64,000 nucleotides of DNA from Manduca sexta (GCF_014839805.1 NC_051121.1:3703116-3767115); one strand, 5' to 3'. Numbered from the stretch's first letter, positions 42,996 through 55,142 are shown. The notes: generated from the letters alone by a model not told the origin. Numbers and translations: made by a program.

Positions 42996-45019
42996 AACTT
43001 ATTTTATTGTATCTGAAGGCATTACGAACTAATTTTCATCATGCATCGTTGGCTGGCAGGAGCACAGCCAAGCCGCAGCCTACCATATTTTTTTTTACAT
43101 CTTGTTTGAAGAAATATGCGAAGAAAACTCCGAGAGAGAGTTTTTCATTAAAGAATCCGTAAAAATATTCTCTTTATGAATGGTATCGTAAAACTTATTG
43201 CAAAGGTGTGTCCACTCTTAATCTCGAGCTTACTTGATAATAAGACGTTCAATCATCAGCCAATTTTCCCGAACCATCTAAGCTAATAATTTAATCCACT
43301 TCATAATAAAATAAACCCATTAGGAAAAGGTATTGGAAATAACGTACGTGCCGTAAACTAAATTAAATATCCGTTGCATGCAATTTATATAATGATAGTC
43401 ACGCGATGTCCATAATGAATTTATGCCGATCTAATCTTCATAACATTAGAATTACATAACCTGTGTACGAGTGACCCTTCCGATTAACTGGCACACATTA
43501 AATGTAGATACAACCAAATTATAAAGAATCTTAATTAGTTTACTAACTAAATCCACCACATCTTACAATAAATCAAATCATCAACTAAACAATTGAAATT
43601 GATGATAATGTCGTCACTCATAGTTCAAACCAATCGTAGTATTTTGACGTTTGAGACGATCACAATTTCCAAAGTCATTAGTCAACGAAACTTTGAATGC
43701 GAAATTGAAATTGCGGCTCTCCACATTATTTCAATATGCGGATGAGGTCTCTACTCATCCCTACTCGTTCTCATCAAAAGTTTGGGGCCAGTTTTCTATT
43801 ATGCTGCTAGACTGACTTCACTACGTTGTAAATTTAGTTTTAATCCGCGAACAAAGAACCTCTACTTTGTGCAAGTTTAAAAGGTTATTTAAATTCGCCT
43901 TATTTTACTTAAGTCTGGACAAACACGAGCTGTGTGTAGGTTATTGACATTTATAATGTAGAGCAGTATGAAAATTTTCTAATTATGTTTATTTAATTAT
44001 GAATGAATGTTGGGATAAATGGGTTATGATCTCATTCATATTGTGGAAAGGTCGTATGCTAAGCGGTATATGTCTTTAGTCTTCAATGTTTAAAATGACC
44101 TTTATGGTTCAGAAGAAAAAGAGGGTATTGTTATTTTCTATATCTAATAGTAATTTTAGTATCAGTTATGATTGATATAATGACATAAGGTCAGAGGGTA
44201 CTGTTCCGCCTGCGGAAGAATATCCGCCTTTGGAAATTACGGGTGTTCAAATCAAGAAAAACTTTGATGGCTGTATAGGTAAATAGGTGATTTTTTTACT
44301 TGCTTACCTATAAGATAAAGACGGATTCGCCTCTGTAGACAGAATAGGGCCCCCTAATCTTACTCAAATGTTTACTACGAAGGATCTGTTTCCCATAAAA
44401 GAACAAACTTGATACTTCTATACTATACCAGAATTCTTGCCATAATAATACATCTTTAGTAAAAAATCTAGTTTTGGATTCTGTTTTTATTTATAATAGC
44501 ATGTAACAAACATGCTATATACCTATTGAAGCAAATCTTTTCAAACTCAAAAGTAGGCTATGATTGCACTTCAATCTTCCAATAACTGACCTCCAAGCCG
44601 TAAGTGGGAACTGATCCAGTTACATCTATCGACCGACATATATATTTTTCCTGATGAAATTAGAACAAAACATAAACATATAATAAAACTGTTTCGGTCT
44701 TAATATCAACATCGAAGCATCTGGATATCGAAGTTATTTGTATGTTTGTATGTCTGACATCGAAGGTTTGTAGGTCATTTAGATTGTTCTAGGCCCACAA
44801 ATTAGCAAGTGGGATAATGGGAATATTATTTATATAAATATCTATGATGTTTAGTTTTATGGGATGAGGCATCCCTTCCCCTTTCCAATATATGGAGATT
44901 TCAAAAGTATCAAATTCAGTAGTCAGCTATGTAGCAACACTTTTTTTAAGACATTGTAGGTATATTCGTGTATCCATGCATAAACGAGCATGCTATGAGG
45001 AAACAAAAATAAAAAAAAA
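42996..45019. other. 2 kb without recognised features
   Basis: AT-rich. CCGCCTGCGGAAG with GGTGTTCAAATC near 44210-44260 may be a remnant of a SINE head. Nothing else stands out. Confidence 0.35.
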
Positions 45020-45141
45020 ACTTTCACGCCGAATTTATAACATCCTCCTTTTTTTGAAGTCGGTTAAAAAAGAAAAAGGCGTAATTCGCTTACTCCATGT
45101 TATCATACATCCTAATGTAATAAGTATGCGAATTACGCCTT
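45020..45141. repeat. repeat end plus 66-bp hairpin
   Basis: TTTTTGAAGTCGGTTAAAAA (45052-45071) is a phrase I recall from repeats in many lepidopteran genomes. Directly after it AAGGCGTAATTCGC (45076-45089) is mirrored perfectly at 45128-45141, and a few further bases also pair. Confidence 0.4.
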
Positions 45142-45669
45142 GAGGTGATAGGTCACCAAGATGCATACGAGTTATCAATATTTAGTAACAGCATTCAGAC
45201 TTTGCAGGAACTCACTCCAAACGTGACCGACCAGGGCAATAACACTAACCCGTTCAAGAAAACACGTGACGTAAGACAAAACGCCTATAACCTTATCTAG
45301 AGACCAGCAACATACATTGTCACAAATAGGAACAAAAGTCCGGACCAAATAAGTACGGAAATTCTGATAAGCGAAAAGCCGACAACGCGGCCGTGTTTTT
45401 TGATTGGCACGAAGCACGAGTCACGAGCGGTGTTTATTTGTAGGAAATTCACGCCTAAATAATACATATAATATACGTATTGCATCTATTAAAAAATATT
45501 TTTCACGGTCACGGGGCTGCAAGTCTAAAACTGGAACTGAAACTGGGATAAAATCAGAAAAATAGTTTAATTTTAATTCGCGTAAACTTAAGAAATCATT
45601 ATTGCAATTATATAAGTAGCAGAATATCAATTAAAACTTCTGGGAGATAGGATTAGGCGTATATTATTT
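45142..45669. other. no recognised feature
   Basis: Three overlapping minus-strand frames of 62-80 codons (45175-45630) have no recognisable motif. Confidence 0.3.
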
Positions 45670-45950
45670 ACACCTCAATGATACGCGCAATGTGCTCATT
45701 TGATGGTAAGCTTCCGTCTATAAATAGAAGCATTCGAAATTGGAATTACAGTCCTACACACATACACTAGGATTACACAGAACTCTGATGGAGTTCTGGC
45801 ATGTTCATTTTAAGATCCCGGAGATTCACCAAGGTGCAGATGGCGATCAACATGGGGTTTTTAGCCAGTAAAAATCCGACATACCCTGTTTACCACTAAG
45901 ACGTGGGGATCCAAGAAGATTTAGACCATGAAAAAAAAATGATTACACAG
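45670..45950. repeat. probable dispersed repeat, unclassified
   Basis: GGGTTTTTAGCCAGTAAAAA, CCGACATACCCTG and CTAAGACGTGGGGATCC resemble a recurrent lepidopteran repeat as I recall it. There is no second copy in the window to compare, so this rests on memory only. Confidence 0.25.
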
Positions 45951-46070
45951 AACTAGGGCCGCAGCCAAGACGCTTTCGTATAATCGTTTATGCTATAAGA
46001 AAACAACAATATGAAATGACACCGTAGCAATAAGTTCGTCGGTTGGATATGTCATTCATACAATATAGAC

Positions 46071-46213
46071 AGCTATTGTGAAGAGCCCATATAACCCGAT
46101 TCCTACCGGCTTCCCGTTATGTAGAATCTAATTATCATTAAACGATTGTCGGACTATAGCACCTATATATTGTATCGGGATCCCTTTCGGGAAATTTCTC
46201 CTTACGCCACTGG
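46071..46213 (+). mobile_element. hAT-like MITE, degraded
   Basis: The interior matches 62.53-62.69 kb: CCGATTCCTACCGGCTTCC, TAATTATCATTAAACGA, GGGATCCCTTTCGGG. The right end CTCCTTACGCCACTG is the inverted CAGTGGCG terminus. The left end is degraded and no clear 8-bp duplication remains. Confidence 0.5.
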
Positions 46214-47718
46214 TATAAAGGCGTCTTGGCAAGGTTCTGCACTCTGAGACATTAGATGTCATGCCTCATAACATTCAGTGTCTAAACCGGCGATTATGTC
46301 CTTCAAACCGGAACGTAACATTGCTAACCACCCAGCTGGACCTAAGCATTCGAAATACCTACCGCCTAGTTCGATAAGTCTTTGGAGTCGTTACCTGCAA
46401 CAATACATGCATCCATTAGCGAACAATATTTTGTCGGCGAGTCAATTAATTAGTATGCGTCATTAGCAATTAATTTACACGGATATAGTATTTGTGAGTT
46501 TCTGTACAATTTTATTTTAAGTGTTAAGAGCGACATCTTTTTACAATATAAAAGTAATGAGGTAGTTAATAACTTTTTTAAGCACAATTACCAAAAATAT
46601 ATGTCATTCAAAATCAAACAAAAAAGGATTTTTTAAAATCCACGCAATAATAAATATGTTATACAGGTAAAGCTTGAAATTTGGTTGAAGAGGTAGCTGT
46701 CTAGTAATAGTAAACTGTGACGTCACCGAGTGTCACGGGTCATAACGATGCATTCGTGAGAAAAACACCGTGATAACCCCACCACGTCTCCATTTTTGCT
46801 CACAACATATCAAAGATGAATAACTGCTTCATTTTTCAATCAATTTAGATGCTGATTACGCAGAAAAATTTGCTTTTCGCATTATTTTGTTACATATAAA
46901 ATAACGTACAAAATCATAGGAAACCTTATTCTAAATCGCTGTAATTCCATAACATGCGCCCGCCACACCCATCACCAATGCGTTATAAGCGATTCGCGGA
47001 ACGGAGATAACGCGTGTCGGTCGGCACGCAACACACTACTTGTATATACAGGGTGTTACAACTAGCCAAACGATATGCTCCACATGTTTAACAATGTTTT
47101 TGATGTGCCAGATTTTACCACACAAGTGGTAACAGACCTTAGATATTATGGCATGTGTAAATGGATCACAATGTACTTAAGTATTATGTTTACGATAAGA
47201 CATTGAGTTGTAACTGGGCACCCTTATTCTTTATTATTAATGTAGGGTCAGCATTGAATATACTCTTTTAAATGTTAACTTTAATATTTAATATTCCTCG
47301 TTAATAGTTCCACAAATCCTTAGTTCTTCGCGTATGTATGTGTTATCGCATCGTTCCCCGAGATCGAGAATCAGAGTAATGAGTGTAAATAAGAATGACC
47401 GTTTCGTTTAAAAATTTAATGCTACATTGTATAAAGCTGATCAGGTGTTTAGTTTTTTTTAACATGTTCATCTCTACAACTGCTTGTCTGATCTTTTAAA
47501 TACTTACGTTAATAAGTAAGAACACTAATACGACCGAAACCATGAGCAAAACTTAGTTATAATAATAAATATCGTTCGGATTTATCGTATTGTAAATCAT
47601 GGTATCACCCTGTATTTGACAGACACACACAATATCTTAGTACATACTCGGAAACAACACTTCGGTGAAGAGAATATCATGAGTAAATATATACATTAAT
47701 ATAACAATGTCTTATTAC
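46214..47718. other. 1.5 kb, mostly unrecognised
   Basis: 46.24-46.33 kb has weak likeness to family A (ATGTCCTTCAAACCGGAACG). A full cAMP-response-element palindrome, TGACGTCA, lies at 46718-46725. TACAGGGTGTTACAAC at 47047 and CACCCTGTA at 47606-47614 look like inverted ends, but the pair is doubtful. Confidence 0.35.
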
Positions 47719-47785
47719 TCTAATGGCCGTGTTTGCAGTATGTCTGCATAGTGAGTGTGGTCTTGAGTTTGATGCCCAGAACGTA
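47719..47785 (+). repeat. tRNA-like SINE head fragment, family H type
   Basis: TAATGGCCGTGTTTGCAG, GAGTGTGGTCTTGAGTTTGA and TGCCCAG look like a degraded head with box B (TGAGTTTGATGCC). No body follows. Confidence 0.35.
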
Positions 47786-47944
47786 ATACTTTCAAAGTAT
47801 AGATATTTCGATGATAATATACCAATACGATTCCATCACGTCAACGACAATAAAGATATATTTACATCATTGTAAATGGTTACGTCATATAAATTATAAC
47901 ACGGAAAGAATACTTAAAGTACGGTAAAAATTAAAAAGTTTTAA

Positions 47945-48080
47945 ATTTCGAACCCTTTGAAGTTCGGTAGTGTCAAGAAACGTGAAAAGAGCGCAGTACG
48001 CGCACGTGACGTCATTGGGAGTTACGATGCGTGTGTAAGAAAGAGATGAAGCGATATGCCAACTAAGCGTCCACTCCTAT
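47945..48080 (-). repeat. dispersed repeat M with CRE palindrome, copy 2
   Basis: Antisense to the copies at 22.99 and 59.39 kb: TGACGTCA (48007-48014), CGATGCGTGTGTAAG, AAAGAGATGAAGCGATATG. Confidence 0.45.
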
Positions 48081-50714
48081 ACTATGCAAAAAAAATAATA
48101 TGAATTGCACTCTCAGTTCGTGACCAATTCGTAGTTTTCACGAAAGGGCAAATTTTTCGTACTATTCGCTGTTTCATATAGATTAATACAATCAACAAAA
48201 TCACACATAGGAGAACACCCTATTGTACGCATATCATGTATTATAATTAATGACCTAAAACTTGCTTTAAGAAATAATCAATATTTTCAATGATTGATTT
48301 ATTCAATAGGACTATATCGCAGTTTATTTTCGCTGATAAAAGCCAATTATCACTACAGATTACTACACTAGCGTCTAGCCATGTTAATATAACTATCTGT
48401 GATTACTGCAGCATACTGTCGAGCAACGAAGTTTGTATCACTTGATCGCTAAAATAATGCCGGCCTGGCTTATTCGATGTTATTAGCGTAGGTACGTTTT
48501 ACCCTTGGTTGAAGGCGTGAACACCCAAGATATGGATATGTATTAGGGCAGGAGAGTGTTACGCTACGTCGTTTACATAATCTAGTAATATTCAGTATTA
48601 TGAAACCCTTTATAGAAAATGGATGAAAAGCTTGAAGAATAGTTGATTAGAAGATTGAAAATATACAAGATATTGTAAAAAGAAAGACGAAATCCTAATA
48701 TAAATCAGATATTGGAAAAGACGCCGTATCTTCTAAAGATTTCAATTACATCTATACATATTGGCTTCACAACAGACAAAATATTTTTATTTATTTTCAC
48801 TTTTACAAATGGTGTAACAGATGTCGCTAGTAGTTACAATTTATTTTCATACATTATTCTAACAATGTCCATGAAATATGTAATAAAAGTGTCGTATTAA
48901 ATCCTACGAGGGAATTATCACACGCATCCGAAACAAATATTTGTACATTATGTCTAAGTATAGAATTTGAACAGGAGACCTCTAGTTACAAAATCGGTTC
49001 ATTGCTCGCTATATTCAGATATTCATATTAAGGCAGAATTATTATGCCCGTTATTTACATCTGGGTCTTAATTGGGACTCCTTTATTATTATTAATTAAA
49101 TTACAACCCTTGATCTGATACCGGAGTGAGCCTCAAAGGACAAGCTTCCAAGGATACAATTTAGATTCCATTTACCCAAAAACATTTTACGTGTTCCGAT
49201 ACGATTATTGCAAACTATGTGCCTGCCGATTTAGTATGAAATACGAAAATATAAATATATATTTCTATAGATTGACACTAATAGTTTTATAATAGAAGTA
49301 AATATAAACTAAATTCTGTGTTATATTTGCGCCAGATTTATTCATAATCCCAGTGAGATGAAGCGATCTTTGGCCAACATCTAAGAGGCAGGACGACGTG
49401 GTAATAGAAACGATACAAAACCTACCCTATAGTGCCACAGTTAAAGCTTTTACTCATAACGATAAATAAATAAAAATATCTCGAGCTGAGTGGGGCACTA
49501 GATGCAAAGTGGCAGTTGGACAAGTAGGCTTATAGAGCAGACTCAACAACTTTAACTGTTTTTTTTTTCAACACTCAGAAATATACAAATATATAAAAAT
49601 TCTAACTTATTAAACGAATAAATTATTTCCATAATTTATTAAGATTTAGGATCAACCTAAAATGCAAAATGAATATAATTAACGTTTAATATAAATACCA
49701 CATATATTTTATTAATTGCGTTTCAGATCTTTCTATCAAGGTAATTATTTAATAGTAATAAATTTTAACGTCAGATTTAAGTGTCCGTTTAACACTTAAG
49801 ATAATATCAAAGATATATTAGTGTATACAATAAAGCAAAGTCTGGAAAATATGCAAAATCTGTGTCCTTGTCAAGATTTTATTCGATTCATGACTACAGA
49901 ATGGGAAAGTAAAAAGTTATTGTTCTTATATTTTAATAAAATCTTGTAATATTTTGTTTCAAAAGTATTATATATTTACGTATTTATGTCTCAAAATCTA
50001 GAACACATTTATAGTAACTAATTTATTACACATCGAAATTATTGCACTAGCAAATTTAACTAAAAGCATACCGTTATATTATAATCCAATACGACACGAC
50101 TTCGTATTCCAATACGACATATCGTAGGCTGTAAGCGCGCTGATAAGATATTAACAGGAGATTAGGGCGAACGCTTTTTAGAGCTAAGTAGTGTTAGCAA
50201 CTGATCCGATTTCATCATCCAATACACTTTGAAGTAATCAGTATTGGGACCTCTCAGCTCGGTTCACTTCGAGATTACCTTTAATTTGAGAACAAATAAT
50301 GCCATATTAGATATTGCTTGAGACTCCGAATGAAAAAATCTTGCAGTAAATTCTTTAGGATTCAAAATTGTTTATCTTAATCCGATATATTATAGTTTAT
50401 ATGTATGTATGTCTACAATTAACTTAAAATTAAAAATATAACATGGCCGTTTTTACGTTACGTTACTAAATAAAACCACATATTTGTCTAACCTATGCCA
50501 ACATTGTGCCAAAAATCAACCATGAGTAACGAAAATTTTCGCCAAAATTCCGGTTTTCGTTTTCTGATTTTTGTATAATTTTGTAGTCTAGTGCAAATAT
50601 GGTGTGTGTGTCGCTCCAATTTCACTCCGTGTAGTAACAGTGGCCTTAACACGTGTAAAATTACTTTTCATTAATATTTATTTTGTTTGGAACTTACTCT
50701 TTATATTTTACATA
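48081..50714. other. 2.6 kb without recognised features
   Basis: Strongly AT-rich. CCGGCCTGGCTTATTC occurs near 48461 (compare GGCCGGCCTGGATTTC near 10202). No gene or element boundaries were recognised. Confidence 0.4.
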
Positions 50715-50858
50715 TACTTAGTCTGGCCATAAATACTGTTACACTTAATTATAAAAAAATATTACATTTGAATTTCGAATCTGTCATTTTTATACGATTG
50801 TTCATTGTGTTTTCTCATTTTGGCGCCAATACATTGTAAAATATTTTGCGATATTAAA

Positions 50859-51899
50859 ATGGTGTGGGGTGATAAAGAGAACCGAATCGCTGTGATAGCA
50901 TTACACAAAGTAGGTATGGAGCCAAATGCAATTTTTAAAACTCTCCATACACTTGGTATTAGTAAAATGTTTGTGTACCGGGCTATTAATAGGTACAATG
51001 AGACCTCCTCTGTTTGTGACAGAAAAAGATCTGGCCGTCCACGTAGTGTTCGTACGAAAAAGGTGGTCAAAGCAGTAAGGGAAAGAATTCGAAGAAATCC
51101 TGTCCGAAAGCAAAAGATTTTATCTCGGGAAATGAAGATAGCACCTAGAACCATGTCGCGTATTTTAAAAGATGACTTAGGACTTGCAGCCTATAAGAGA
51201 CGCACTGGCCATTTCTTAACTGATAATTTAAAGAAGAATAGGGTGGTAAAATCGAAACAACTACTGAAGCGGTACGCAAAGGGAGGTCACAGAAAAATTT
51301 TGTTTACGGATGAGAAAATTTTTACAATTGAGCAACATTTTAACAAACAAAATGACCGTATTTATGCTCAAAGCTCTAAGGAAGCTTCCCAATTAGTCGA
51401 CAGAGTGCAACGTGGACATTATCCGACTTCAGTGATGGTTTGGTGGGGTGTTAGCTATGAAGGAGTGACTGAGCCATATTTTTGTGAAAAAGGTATCAAA
51501 ACATCGGCACAAGTGTATCAAGATACCATTCTTGAGAAGGTAGTTAAGCCCCTTAACATCACCATGTTCAATAACCAAGTATGGTCCTTCCAGCAAGACT
51601 CGGCGCCGGGTCATAAAGCTCGGTCCACGCAGTCTTGGTTGGAATCGAACGTTTCGGACTTCATCAGAGCTGAAGACTGGCCGTCGTCTAGTCCCGATCT
51701 TAATCCGCTGGATTATGATTTGTGGTCAGTTTTAGAGAGTACAGCTTGCTCTAAACGCCATGATAATTTGGAGTCCCTAAAACAATCTATACGATTGGCA
51801 GTGAAGAATTTTCCCATGGAAAGAGTGCGTGCTTCTATTGATAACTGGCCTCATCGTTTAAAGGACTGTATTGCAGCCAATGGAGACCACTTCGAATAA
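50859..51899 (+). CDS. mariner-like transposase (DD37D, maT clade)
   Basis: A 346-residue cut-and-paste transposase, intact from ATG to TAA. The frame is open upstream to 50805, but the first ATG in good context (TTAAAATGG) is 50859. Residues about 7-46 form the first helix-turn-helix, GRPR (59-62) is the AT-hook-like linker, and residues about 85-118 form the second helix-turn-helix. The DDE domain follows: D151 in LFTDEK, VMVWWGV (192-198), D247 in WSFQQDSAPGHKAR, and D285 in SPDLNPLDYDLW. Exactly 37 residues separate the last two aspartates, which separates it from classic mariner (DD34D) and Tc1 (DD34E) and places it in the maT group described from Lepidoptera and flies. Length is as expected for the family. 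It would act in the nucleus on the 26-bp ends of its own element. No frameshift or lost key residue is seen. Activity is inferred, not shown. Confidence 0.95.
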   Translation: MVWGDKENRIAVIALHKVGMEPNAIFKTLHTLGISKMFVYRAINRYNETSSVCDRKRSGRPRSVRTKKVVKAVRERIRRNPVRKQKILSREMKIAPRTMSRILKDDLGLAAYKRRTGHFLTDNLKKNRVVKSKQLLKRYAKGGHRKILFTDEKIFTIEQHFNKQNDRIYAQSSKEASQLVDRVQRGHYPTSVMVWWGVSYEGVTEPYFCEKGIKTSAQVYQDTILEKVVKPLNITMFNNQVWSFQQDSAPGHKARSTQSWLESNVSDFIRAEDWPSSSPDLNPLDYDLWSVLESTACSKRHDNLESLKQSIRLAVKNFPMERVRASIDNWPHRLKDCIAANGDHFE

Positions 51900-51957
51900 G
51901 CTTTTTATATTTTTAATTGTTTTATATTTATGTATTAAACTGACACACTGTAAAAGT

Positions 51958-51963
51958 AATAAA
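51958..51963 (+). promoter_or_regulatory. poly(A) signal of the transposase gene
   Basis: AATAAA, 59 bp after the stop codon and inside the element, so the transcript can end before the right terminus. Confidence 0.5.
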
Positions 51964-52129
51964 TGTTATTTGCAGTTAACAATTTTCTTTTTTCTTTATT
52001 ACAATATTTATGGCAAGACTAGGTATAGTTAGAATAATTTATAGAAAGTGTTTTTTTTTTATACAAGTATTTGGTTTAATTTGTGAACACAACTTTAAAA
52101 CATTGTAATAAAACTATTTTTAGAATTGT

Positions 52130-52235
52130 ATCGAGGTTTATTTATTTATTTTTTCGTTTCCGGGATTTTGCAGCCTTCAATAATAGCTTTATTTCAATAT
52201 CTAACATTCGCGTAAACATAAGAAAACACAATGTC
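52130..52235 (+). repeat. family K repeat fragment (LINE 3' UTR-like)
   Basis: TTTTGCAGCCTTCAATAAT and ACATTCGCGTAAACATAAG match the end of the copy at 58.72-58.85 kb. Confidence 0.45.
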
Positions 52236-52237
52236 AG

Positions 52238-52598
<361 letters not shown>

Positions 52599-52599
52599 T

Positions 52600-53218
52600 G
52601 CTGTATAATAATAATTAGTGGACGTCTTATGGTCGAAATTTGACCGTCGAATTAATATATTTCTAACACATATACATAATATTTTATTTCTGCACTCTAT
52701 ATGAACATTAATCTTGCCATTTCTCAATAATCTAATTATCAAGACGGGCTGGGCTAATGCCAAATCCTTCGGCAATAAGGGTTGAACGTATTTTAAGTAA
52801 GTTCCTAAAAGACCAATTGCGTCTTGTGACGTTTACCATCAAGCTAGCAAGCAAAGCAAGCTACTTACACATGTTAATATTTGTATCCGGATACAAGAAA
52901 ATGATTTCCTTTTAGAGACCCATGAATAATTCCAAGAAATTATAATCTCTTTATTGTATGTCCTGTAAGGAAGCCATTTATTCTTCCTAGAAAGTTAATA
53001 CGATTTATTTTGGGAGCGATTATGTATTACATATTTTTTATTCTTTTGTTTCCTTATGTACGTGTAGTATTTTCGTGAACCTCTTCTAGAAATCGTGGAG
53101 GAAAATTATAAACCTCAAACTTTTAGTTGTTAAAATGTAGTTGGTGTGAGTTATACCAAAATTAATATGCAATGGAACCTACATTTTACCTTTATTTTGA
53201 ATACTGTATAAATGTTGT
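52600..53218. other. no recognised feature
   Basis: AT-rich. The 83-codon minus frame at 52524-52775 runs across the Helitron boundary and is not a gene. Confidence 0.35.
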
Positions 53219-53529
53219 ACTGGTGGTAGGTCTCTCATAAGTGCGAGTTCGCCTGGGTAGGTACCACCGCAATATCTATTTCTGCCGCCAAGCAGCATTG
53301 TGTAGTCACTGTTGTGTTCCGATTTGAAGGACATTGTAGCCAATGTAACTAACTACTCGACATAATAAGACTTAACATCCCACGTCTCAGAATGACGAGC
53401 ACAATGGAATACTAAACAATACTTGGTAATTTTAAGATATTGGATGGTGTTTCTTCTGTTTATGGTCGGTCGTATTATTTACCATCAGGCGAACGGCAAG
53501 CTCGACTCGTCATTCAAAGCAAAAAAAAA
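53219..53529 (+). repeat. family A SINE-like element, full length
   Basis: Sense copy: ACTGGTGGTAGGTCTCTCAT, GGTACCACCGCAATATCTAT, ATTGGATGGTGTTTCTTC, ACCATCAGGCGAACGGC, ending CATTCAAAGCAAAAAAAAAA. The A-rich tail is intact. Confidence 0.8.
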
Positions 53530-53534
53530 ATGTG

Positions 53535-53640
53535 ATTCTGTTTGAACCAGGTATACACAGGCTTATAACAGAACGCGGCACACTTTGTTTTAACACATTG
53601 AGCACAGTCGCTATCCGAGCGGATACAAGAATTATCTTGT
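53535..53640 (-). repeat. family C fragment
   Basis: Antisense, following the tail of the family A copy: CAGGTATACACAGGC, AACAGAACGCGGCACAC, GTCGCTATCCGAGCGGATAC. The tail half is missing. Confidence 0.55.
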
Positions 53641-53658
53641 AATATATTAATAAATATT

Positions 53659-53720
53659 AATAAAATACAATTTTGCTGAGGGTAGGATTTATCCTACCTT
53701 CAGCAAAATTGTATTTTATT
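53659..53720. repeat. 62-bp near-perfect palindrome
   Basis: The arms 53659-53688 and 53691-53720 are 30 bp each with one mismatch and a 2-base centre. The left arm starts AATAAAATACAATTTTGCTG. It lies 19 bp from the head-side end of a family C fragment, and the start of the right arm (ATCCTACCTTCAGC) resembles the family C end (ATCCTACCACCAGC). Confidence 0.9.
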
Positions 53721-54296
53721 GAAACTATCACCTCCCCTGGAATATTTCGTAAATACCCACCAAACATGATCTCAGCCAATCCACGTTACCAGACAAATAA
53801 CTAACAACTGCGGTAAACCGGCCTTCCATCAAAACGGAATCGTCATTCGGAGACAAAATCGAATTGAATGGATCACACGTTAATCCGGAGCCCGTCGACG
53901 GTAAGTCGATTTCGAAGCGACGTTTAAATCCCGGTATTAAGTGAAGTTTTTAACGAAATAGTAGGTAAATGGTGAAGGTCTACAGTGGTTCCTAACCTTT
54001 TCAAAATTGTTACCACTGTGATCTATGTGGAAACTAATTTTACCTCGCCTTCAAAATGTTATCAAAACAAAACAAGCAAATACAAACATCTTTATTAATC
54101 ATAAATTACACAACAGCCTTTCAATCTTTGAATTTTACCGTCATCTGTTATGTTTTTTTTTTTTATTTTACAATCGTTTAGTTAAGTTCTTTGTTACAAC
54201 CGAATAATAGCTGATTTACCCCCGCGGAGGTTTAACTCCCAGTTTAGGAACCCAGGGGCTAGAACATAGTAGCATAGATTTTGGTTTTATTAACGA
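53721..54296. other. no recognised feature
   Basis: Mixed composition. The 60-codon plus frame at 54025-54207 is AT-driven. Confidence 0.35.
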
Positions 54297-55142
54297 CTAG
54301 CTTCCGCTCGCAGCTTCGCCCGCGTGGATTTCGGACTTCAAAAATGGAGCCGGTCGCGAACGTTCGAGAATGTTCGTTTTACGAAGCTACTCGCTAGGTG
54401 ATTCGCTAGCCTCTAGGTGCCAAGCAAGCCGTCTGCCTGTGCGTTCGCGACCTTATATATATACAAAAATAATCCTTATAGCATGATTCAGTATTCACGC
54501 ATGATGGCTTATTATTAGCGTATTTCATGTATAACTTTGGTGTTTCTATACCGATTTCTATGATTCTTTTTTATGGAATATTTAATAATGTTAACTTTTT
54601 TTAATTAGGGATGACTGAGAGTGTTATAAACGTAAGAGTAGACAAATATAATGAGAAAGCTTCGAACTGCTAAGCTATCGGGAGTTACACGTGGTATTGT
54701 GAGTCAACCATAAAAGATAGACATATGCTGTCGTGGGATATTTTTTACATAATTTTAAGGAGAACATTTCCGTCATACATGATTTCTGTGTAGCTTTAAC
54801 CATTAACGTTGCACACGCGACGGAAGCTTAAAAATTGAGTAACTTCTCCCGTTTTCCCAACATTTCCCTTCACTGCTCTGCTCCTATTAATTGTAGCGTG
54901 ATGAAAAGTATACTATAACCAGCACAGGAGTATGACAAATAATTGTACCAAGTTTCGTTAAAATCCGTCGAGTAGTTTTTGTTTCTATAACGGTTATACA
55001 GACAGACAGACAGACAGACAAAAATTTTACTAATTGCATTTTTGGCATCAGTATCGATCCCTAATCACCCCCTGATAGTTATTTTGGAAATATATTTCAT
55101 GTACAGAATTGACCTCTCTACAGATTTATTATAAGTATAGAA
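54297..55142 (-). mobile_element. long non-autonomous Helitron, near full length
   Basis: Read on minus it starts TCTATACTTATAATAAATC (near 55142) and ends CCACGCGGGCGAAGCTGCG, then AGCGGAAGCTAG|T (CTAG next to 54297). Within lie the body shared with 40.94 and 8.94 kb (54755-54915) and a CAGA tetranucleotide run (55001-55020). About 846 bp, no helicase or Rep coding sequence. An alternative view is two nested fragments, but both expected termini are present. Confidence 0.6.

Larger units (their letters stand above)
50715..52025 (+). mobile_element. complete mariner-like transposon, maT (DD37D) type
   Basis: A 1,307-bp element (50717-52023) flanked by TA (50715-50716 and 52024-52025). The left end CTTAGTCTGGCCATAAATAC (50717-50742) and the right end (51998-52023, mirrored as CCTAGTCTTGCCATAAATAT) form 26-bp inverted repeats with about five mismatches. 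Inside is one intact transposase gene, with a leader of about 140 bp and an AATAAA after the stop. Size, ends, TA duplication and gene all fit a mariner. The intact frame suggests a fairly young or selected copy. Confidence 0.92.

Noticed and set aside
46230..46400. Sixth family A copy
   Set aside because: Only about 20 bp (ATGTCCTTCAAACCGGAACG) match well; the rest does not align in order.
47047..47614. Possible element bounded by TACAGGGTGTTAC and its inverse
   Set aside because: Only about 10 bp pair, the right side lacks a TA duplication, and no interior similarity was found.
50762..51154. 130-codon minus frame and other frames antisense to the transposase
   Set aside because: Shadows of the intact transposase gene on plus; no motif of their own.
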